Of a stretch of 64,000 bases of DNA, positions 63,157 to 64,000 are shown piece by piece. The stretch lies in contig NZ_CP127385.1 in NCBI RefSeq assembly GCF_030378205.1, positions 4,132,001 through 4,196,000 on the forward strand, read 5' to 3'. The notes beneath the pieces were generated by a model that did no database searches, was not told the origin of the DNA, and saw only the letters and a list, made by a program, of their open reading frames with translations. This DNA is from Bradyrhizobium sp. NP1. Its GTDB lineage: Bacteria; Pseudomonadota; Alphaproteobacteria; Rhizobiales; Xanthobacteraceae. The translations under genes were made by a program, and so were the position numbers. Position 1 is the first letter of the stretch; each line of letters starts with the position of its first letter.

Positions 63157-64000
63157 ATGTCGAACCGTTCCGGTCAACACGCCGAGTATCACCAGCGCCA
63201 CCCGCATGACCACGGCCGGCCGTTCCGCCCTCGGACGGCCGAGCCGCGCGGTTCAGCTTCGCGCGCGGCCGACGCGCAGGACGGCTACACCATCGCACAT
63301 GCCGGAAAGCAGGTGCGGATCGGCCCGGTGCTGTTCTGGATCGTGGTCGGCACGGTGACGCTGCTCGGAATGTGGTCGGCGGCGACCGCGACCTATTTCG
63401 CCTTCCGCGACGACGTGCTGACGCGCCTGATCGCGCGCCAGGCCGAGATGCAATACGCCTATGAGGACCGCATCGCCGAGCTGCGCGCCAAGGTCGACCG
63501 CACCACGAGCCGCCAACTGCTCGACCAGGAGCAGTTCGACCAGAAGCTCGATCAGATCATGCGTCGCCAGACGGCGCTGGAATCGCGCGCCACCGCGCTT
63601 GGCGCCATGCCCGACGTCACCGGCTCGATCAAGATGCCCTCGCGTGGCGCCGCCGCCGAGCCGACGACAACCACGCCGAAGCCGTCGCCGATCAACGACA
63701 CCGTGATCTTCGTGGCCCCGCCCGATCGCGAGGCCCGCCTGGAATCGCGGGCGCCGATCGTGGCGCAGCCCGCGCCGAACCGCTTTGCCAAGAATCAGGG
63801 CGTCGACAGCGCGCTGGTCCGCCTGCAGAACTCGCTCGATCAGGTCGAGAGCCGCCAGATGGCGGCGCTGAACGCCGCCGAGGACAGCATGGAATCGCGC
63901 GTGCGGCGCATGCGAGGCGTCATCAGCGACCTCGGCCTCGACCTCGCGCAACTGGAAGCCGCGACGCCGCGCGCACCGATGGGCGGCCCGTTCGTTCCGG
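63157..64000 (+). CDS. M23-family peptidoglycan peptidase, N-terminal part (partial)
   Basis: An open frame of 281 codons that runs off the right edge. It begins MSNRSGQHAEYHQRHPHDHG, has one transmembrane segment near residues 53-77 (GPVLFWIVVGTVTLLGMWS), a periplasmic coiled coil (ARQAEMQYAYEDRIAELRAKVD), a Pro/Thr-rich linker, and a second helix (NSLDQVESRQMAALNAAEDS). This is the usual N-terminal half of rhizobial membrane-bound M23 endopeptidases. The catalytic domain is beyond the window, so the call rests on architecture and recalled similarity. Confidence 0.7.
   Translation, partial: MSNRSGQHAEYHQRHPHDHGRPFRPRTAEPRGSASRAADAQDGYTIAHAGKQVRIGPVLFWIVVGTVTLLGMWSAATATYFAFRDDVLTRLIARQAEMQYAYEDRIAELRAKVDRTTSRQLLDQEQFDQKLDQIMRRQTALESRATALGAMPDVTGSIKMPSRGAAAEPTTTTPKPSPINDTVIFVAPPDREARLESRAPIVAQPAPNRFAKNQGVDSALVRLQNSLDQVESRQMAALNAAEDSMESRVRRMRGVISDLGLDLAQLEAATPRAPMGGPFVP

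Overview
The window is a gene-dense, high-GC stretch of alphaproteobacterial chromosome. The gene set fits Bradyrhizobium or a close relative in the Nitrobacteraceae. It includes a sufB-C-D-S-T-A operon headed by a second cysteine desulfurase, an EF-P gene beside epmA and epmB, type-2 argC, glpX next to hom, a class I polyhydroxyalkanoate synthase, two Omp25/Omp31-type barrels sharing one N-terminal motif, and several short palindromic intergenic repeats. I see no rRNA, tRNA, CRISPR array, transposase or prophage. Genus assignment rests on remembered family resemblance, not on a search.

Layout. 1-135 is the tail of a DAHP synthase. 256-3734 is a LysR regulator divergent from an MFS transporter and a tartrate/D-malate dehydrogenase, matching the ttuA-ttuB-ttuC plan. 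4005-7497 holds a YqaA-type membrane protein, a PLP-dependent desulfhydrase and several small genes. 7530-10390 is epmB-epmA divergent from efp. 10494-18889 carries an M23-type protein, an internally shortened Bug binding protein, an isochorismatase-like protein lacking its cysteine, an AraC regulator, a secreted propeller protein, an AhpD-like/MarR divergent pair and a lytic transglycosylase. 18886-27465 holds recJ, a haloacid dehalogenase, a DUF4261-like gene, glpX, hom, an alaC-type aminotransferase and a lipoprotein. 27743-30009 holds phaC and a MAPEG protein. 30017-32437 reads leftward as an Arg-rich leader ORF, a PaiB-like gene, argC and a methyltransferase. 32478-39942 holds a metallo-hydrolase, a DedA protein, parE, two outer-membrane barrels and an SDR. 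40088-45358 holds a caspase-like protein, a decayed TMEM175-like pseudogene, a DEAD-box helicase, a diguanylate cyclase and a TfoX-like protein. 45372-52493 is the suf operon. 52806-64000 holds a hydrolase, a GST, anmK, tyrS, an MFS permease, a 1216-residue AsmA-like protein, a peroxiredoxin with a histone-H1-like tail, and the start of an M23 peptidase.

Two signals stand out. First, there is a dispersed two-hairpin repeat: four full copies (3808-3972, 20765-20931, 23005-23168, 55538-55705) and a single hairpin at 47445-47520. The stem sequences differ between copies but pairing is kept, and the two hairpins are joined by a similar AT-rich linker. The elements touch gene boundaries: one supplies the stop codon of the DUF4261-like gene, one reaches the ribosome-binding region of tyrS, and one holds both the Shine-Dalgarno sequence and the GTG start of sufS in its loop. 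Second, a 24-codon ORF with four consecutive arginine codons begins at the predicted transcription start upstream of paiB-argC. It is followed by mutually exclusive stems, which suggests an arginine-responsive leader peptide.
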